From: Candidatus Thioglobus sp.
GTDB lineage: Bacteria > Pseudomonadota > Gammaproteobacteria > Arenicellales > UBA868
Assembly (NCBI GenBank): GCA_004212795.1
Contig: SHBR01000022.1
Coordinates: 1 to 32,807, forward strand
Length of the DNA: 32,807 nucleotides
Direction of reading: 5' to 3'
Position numbers and translations under genes: made by a program. The notes under the pieces were generated by a model. It searched no databases. It worked only from the letters and a program-made list of their open reading frames with translations, and was not told the origin of the DNA. Position 1 is the stretch's first letter; every line of letters starts with the position of its first letter. Positions 31,509 through 32,807 of the stretch are shown piece by piece.

Positions 31509-32639
31509 ATGCAGAAGTCCCACATTTTTCACCCCAGGCCAGTCGCGTATGAAGACTTAATCGGCCACAATATTCTTATCCATATTCCACGCACCGCCGG
31601 CACTTTCTTTAATAATTGTCTTCGCGCAAACGACCTAGCCGTTATTGATCATATCCAGCGATTTATTGATTCATCCGAAAGCATTCAACACACCAGAATC
31701 CGGCATCAATTGTCTAATCGATCAACCTGGATCTCCGGTCATGTCCGTTACGACACGCTCACCCGCATCTTCCCTCCTGAAAAAGATACGAGATATTTTG
31801 TCCTGCTTCGCAATCCGGTCAATCAGCTCATTTCACAAATCAACTGGCAGGCGGAAACATTATGTGGCTCCTACTTATCCCTCGCGCGGATGCCCCTTTA
31901 CCAATTTCGTATTCTGATGCACGTCTGCCTTGAGGCGTTAAATCGCCCGCAGAATGTTCCAAATGTATTAAATCGGTATTTTGGGTCATTTCTGAATAAT
32001 CAATGCCGATCTCTCTCCCTTATGAATAGTGGGCGATTACGTACCGATGACCTTAATTTGTTTTCCGCCCGATGCCACGCACGCTTGCTCGAATTAGACG
32101 GATTCAGCGTTGAATCCGGTATTAATCCTTTTATCAAAGCCGTTATTTCGGAAATCCAGGGAAATAATCACACCCAAATGATTCCACCCCGTTCTGCCCA
32201 AAACCGTTCCCATCCTGTTTTGGATAATGACCTTGTGTCGTCTGAGGAATTTCGACTCGAAATTTTTAATCTTCAACTTGCTGACTATATTCTTTATCAA
32301 AATGCAATTGGAATTTTGAATGGGGAACAAAGTCCGAGGCGCTGGCAAAACTTTAATGAACTCAAGCATGACTGCGAGGAATTAGTTGTTGCTCAAAAGT
32401 CCTTGGAGGTTGTCAGTAATGAGAAATTAGTTCTGAAAACCCGATCAAGAACTAAAAAATTATTCTTTACCGCGAAGGTGATTCGATTGATCGCCAAAAG
32501 ACTTGTTGCCCTTCAAAAATTTTCATTGTTCCGGCAAGCGTTCAGCTGGTGTAAAAGGCTCCCAGCCAGCTGCCGCTCCTTACCCTTGAAAGCCGTCAGC
32601 CTTACCGTGCTGAATCGTTGGAACGGGCGAAAATGCTAA
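31509..32639 (+). CDS. Putative sulfotransferase (Sulfotransfer_2-like, divergent)
   Basis: The 376-residue protein is not close to any family I know well, but its N-terminal half carries sulfotransferase landmarks: a 5'-PAPS loop-like IHIPRTAGTFF (24-34; compare IPKTGGT in the family), SGHVRYD (77-83), and a 3'-PAPS-like stretch FVLLRNPVNQLISQINW (97-113; arginine R101 and serine S109). The region after about residue 200 is poorly recognised and ends in a basic, helical tail (KTRSRTKKLFF and onward). Such enzymes sulfate carbohydrates or other polar groups. No signal peptide or membrane anchor is evident. It is isolated from neighbouring genes (101 bases downstream of the aminotransferase); no polysaccharide genes are in view. 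Identification rests on the two PAPS motifs. Confidence 0.6.
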   Translation: MQKSHIFHPRPVAYEDLIGHNILIHIPRTAGTFFNNCLRANDLAVIDHIQRFIDSSESIQHTRIRHQLSNRSTWISGHVRYDTLTRIFPPEKDTRYFVLLRNPVNQLISQINWQAETLCGSYLSLARMPLYQFRILMHVCLEALNRPQNVPNVLNRYFGSFLNNQCRSLSLMNSGRLRTDDLNLFSARCHARLLELDGFSVESGINPFIKAVISEIQGNNHTQMIPPRSAQNRSHPVLDNDLVSSEEFRLEIFNLQLADYILYQNAIGILNGEQSPRRWQNFNELKHDCEELVVAQKSLEVVSNEKLVLKTRSRTKKLFFTAKVIRLIAKRLVALQKFSLFRQAFSWCKRLPASCRSLPLKAVSLTVLNRWNGRKC

Positions 32640-32657
32640 ACGCTCGCAACACATCCA

Positions 32658-32807
32658 TCAATCACTAATCTCAATTTTCTGGCGTTCACTATTGTCGCAA
32701 ATCCAAATCGATTTTTGATTAATTTCATCCCAACCACCGTAGTGTGCATCCTTTTCCCCGTTTGGGCATGTCCGGTTAAACCATTCCTCCAAATCCACAC
32801 CCATTTC
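32658..32807 (-). CDS. 3' end of an unidentified protein (or complete 48-residue ORF)
   Basis: The minus strand is open from the window edge to a TGA at 32658-32660, giving 49 codons. The product is acidic, with NRTCPNGEKDAHYGGWDEIN and SIWICDN segments; two cysteines (about residues 14 and 37 of the visible part) could pair or bind metal. If the ATG at 32802-32804 is the start, it is a complete 48-residue protein; otherwise it is the C-terminus of a longer one. It converges on the sulfotransferase-like gene, ending 18 bases from its stop. I do not recognise the family. Confidence 0.4.
   Translation of the reverse strand, partial: EMGVDLEEWFNRTCPNGEKDAHYGGWDEINQKSIWICDNSERQKIEISD

Overview
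The window is a gene-dense piece of a bacterial chromosome, about half G+C, most likely from a gammaproteobacterium, probably marine and heterotrophic. The main taxonomic clue is the divergent ffh / ypjD pair at the left end, a neighbourhood typical of Gammaproteobacteria. The marine assignment is only an inference from the many uptake and small-amine or organic-acid catabolism genes. I see no rRNA, tRNA, CRISPR array, insertion sequence or phage gene. No gap between genes exceeds about 225 bases, and several convergent genes touch or share stop codons.

Left part (1-8982). A 3'-truncated ffh (SRP GTPase) runs off the left edge and faces away from ypjD (CcsA-like membrane protein). Then come catabolic genes: a PuuB-like FAD amine oxidase downstream of a mandelate racemase/muconate lactonizing (enolase superfamily) enzyme; a polytopic permease of unknown substrate; and an MFS transporter followed after 3 bases by a PuuA-like glutamine-synthetase-family ligase. 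Together they suggest uptake and oxidation of an amine or amino acid, perhaps through gamma-glutamylated intermediates. The puuC/puuD-type genes of a full putrescine pathway are not here.

Middle (9184-16888). A complete four-subunit sarcosine-oxidase-type operon in the order B-D-A-G has overlapping genes, so the subunits are probably translationally coupled. The substrate could be sarcosine or another N-methyl amino acid such as N-methylglutamate. A further FAD oxidoreductase converges on it and shares its stop region. Next is an unusual exported protein: a signal peptide, a beta-rich N-terminal half, a glycine/alanine-rich hydrophobic segment, and a C-terminal domain with an H-x-H...S-x-x-D motif (DUF4329-like, JAMM-like).

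Right-middle (17007-21972). An EamA transporter, an Sfp-type phosphopantetheinyl transferase, a cysteine-synthase-like enzyme and a small ABM-fold monooxygenase run in one direction. An acyl-CoA synthetase converges on them, and an exported pentapeptide-repeat protein follows.

Right part (21969-31407). Reading leftward are a fused FAD/Fe-S 2-hydroxyacid dehydrogenase, a TauE/SafE permease, a tripartite tricarboxylate transporter (tctC-tctB-tctA, with its own sigma70-like promoter and an attenuator hairpin after tctC), and a haloacetate dehalogenase with every hallmark fluoroacetate-dehalogenase residue. A serine/alanine-glyoxylate-type aminotransferase diverges at the far end. Read together they sketch a route: import of a small carboxylate, haloacetate to glycolate, glycolate to glyoxylate, glyoxylate to glycine. 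This is the most interesting hypothesis in the window. The right end holds a divergent sulfotransferase-like gene and the 3' end of an unidentified minus-strand gene.
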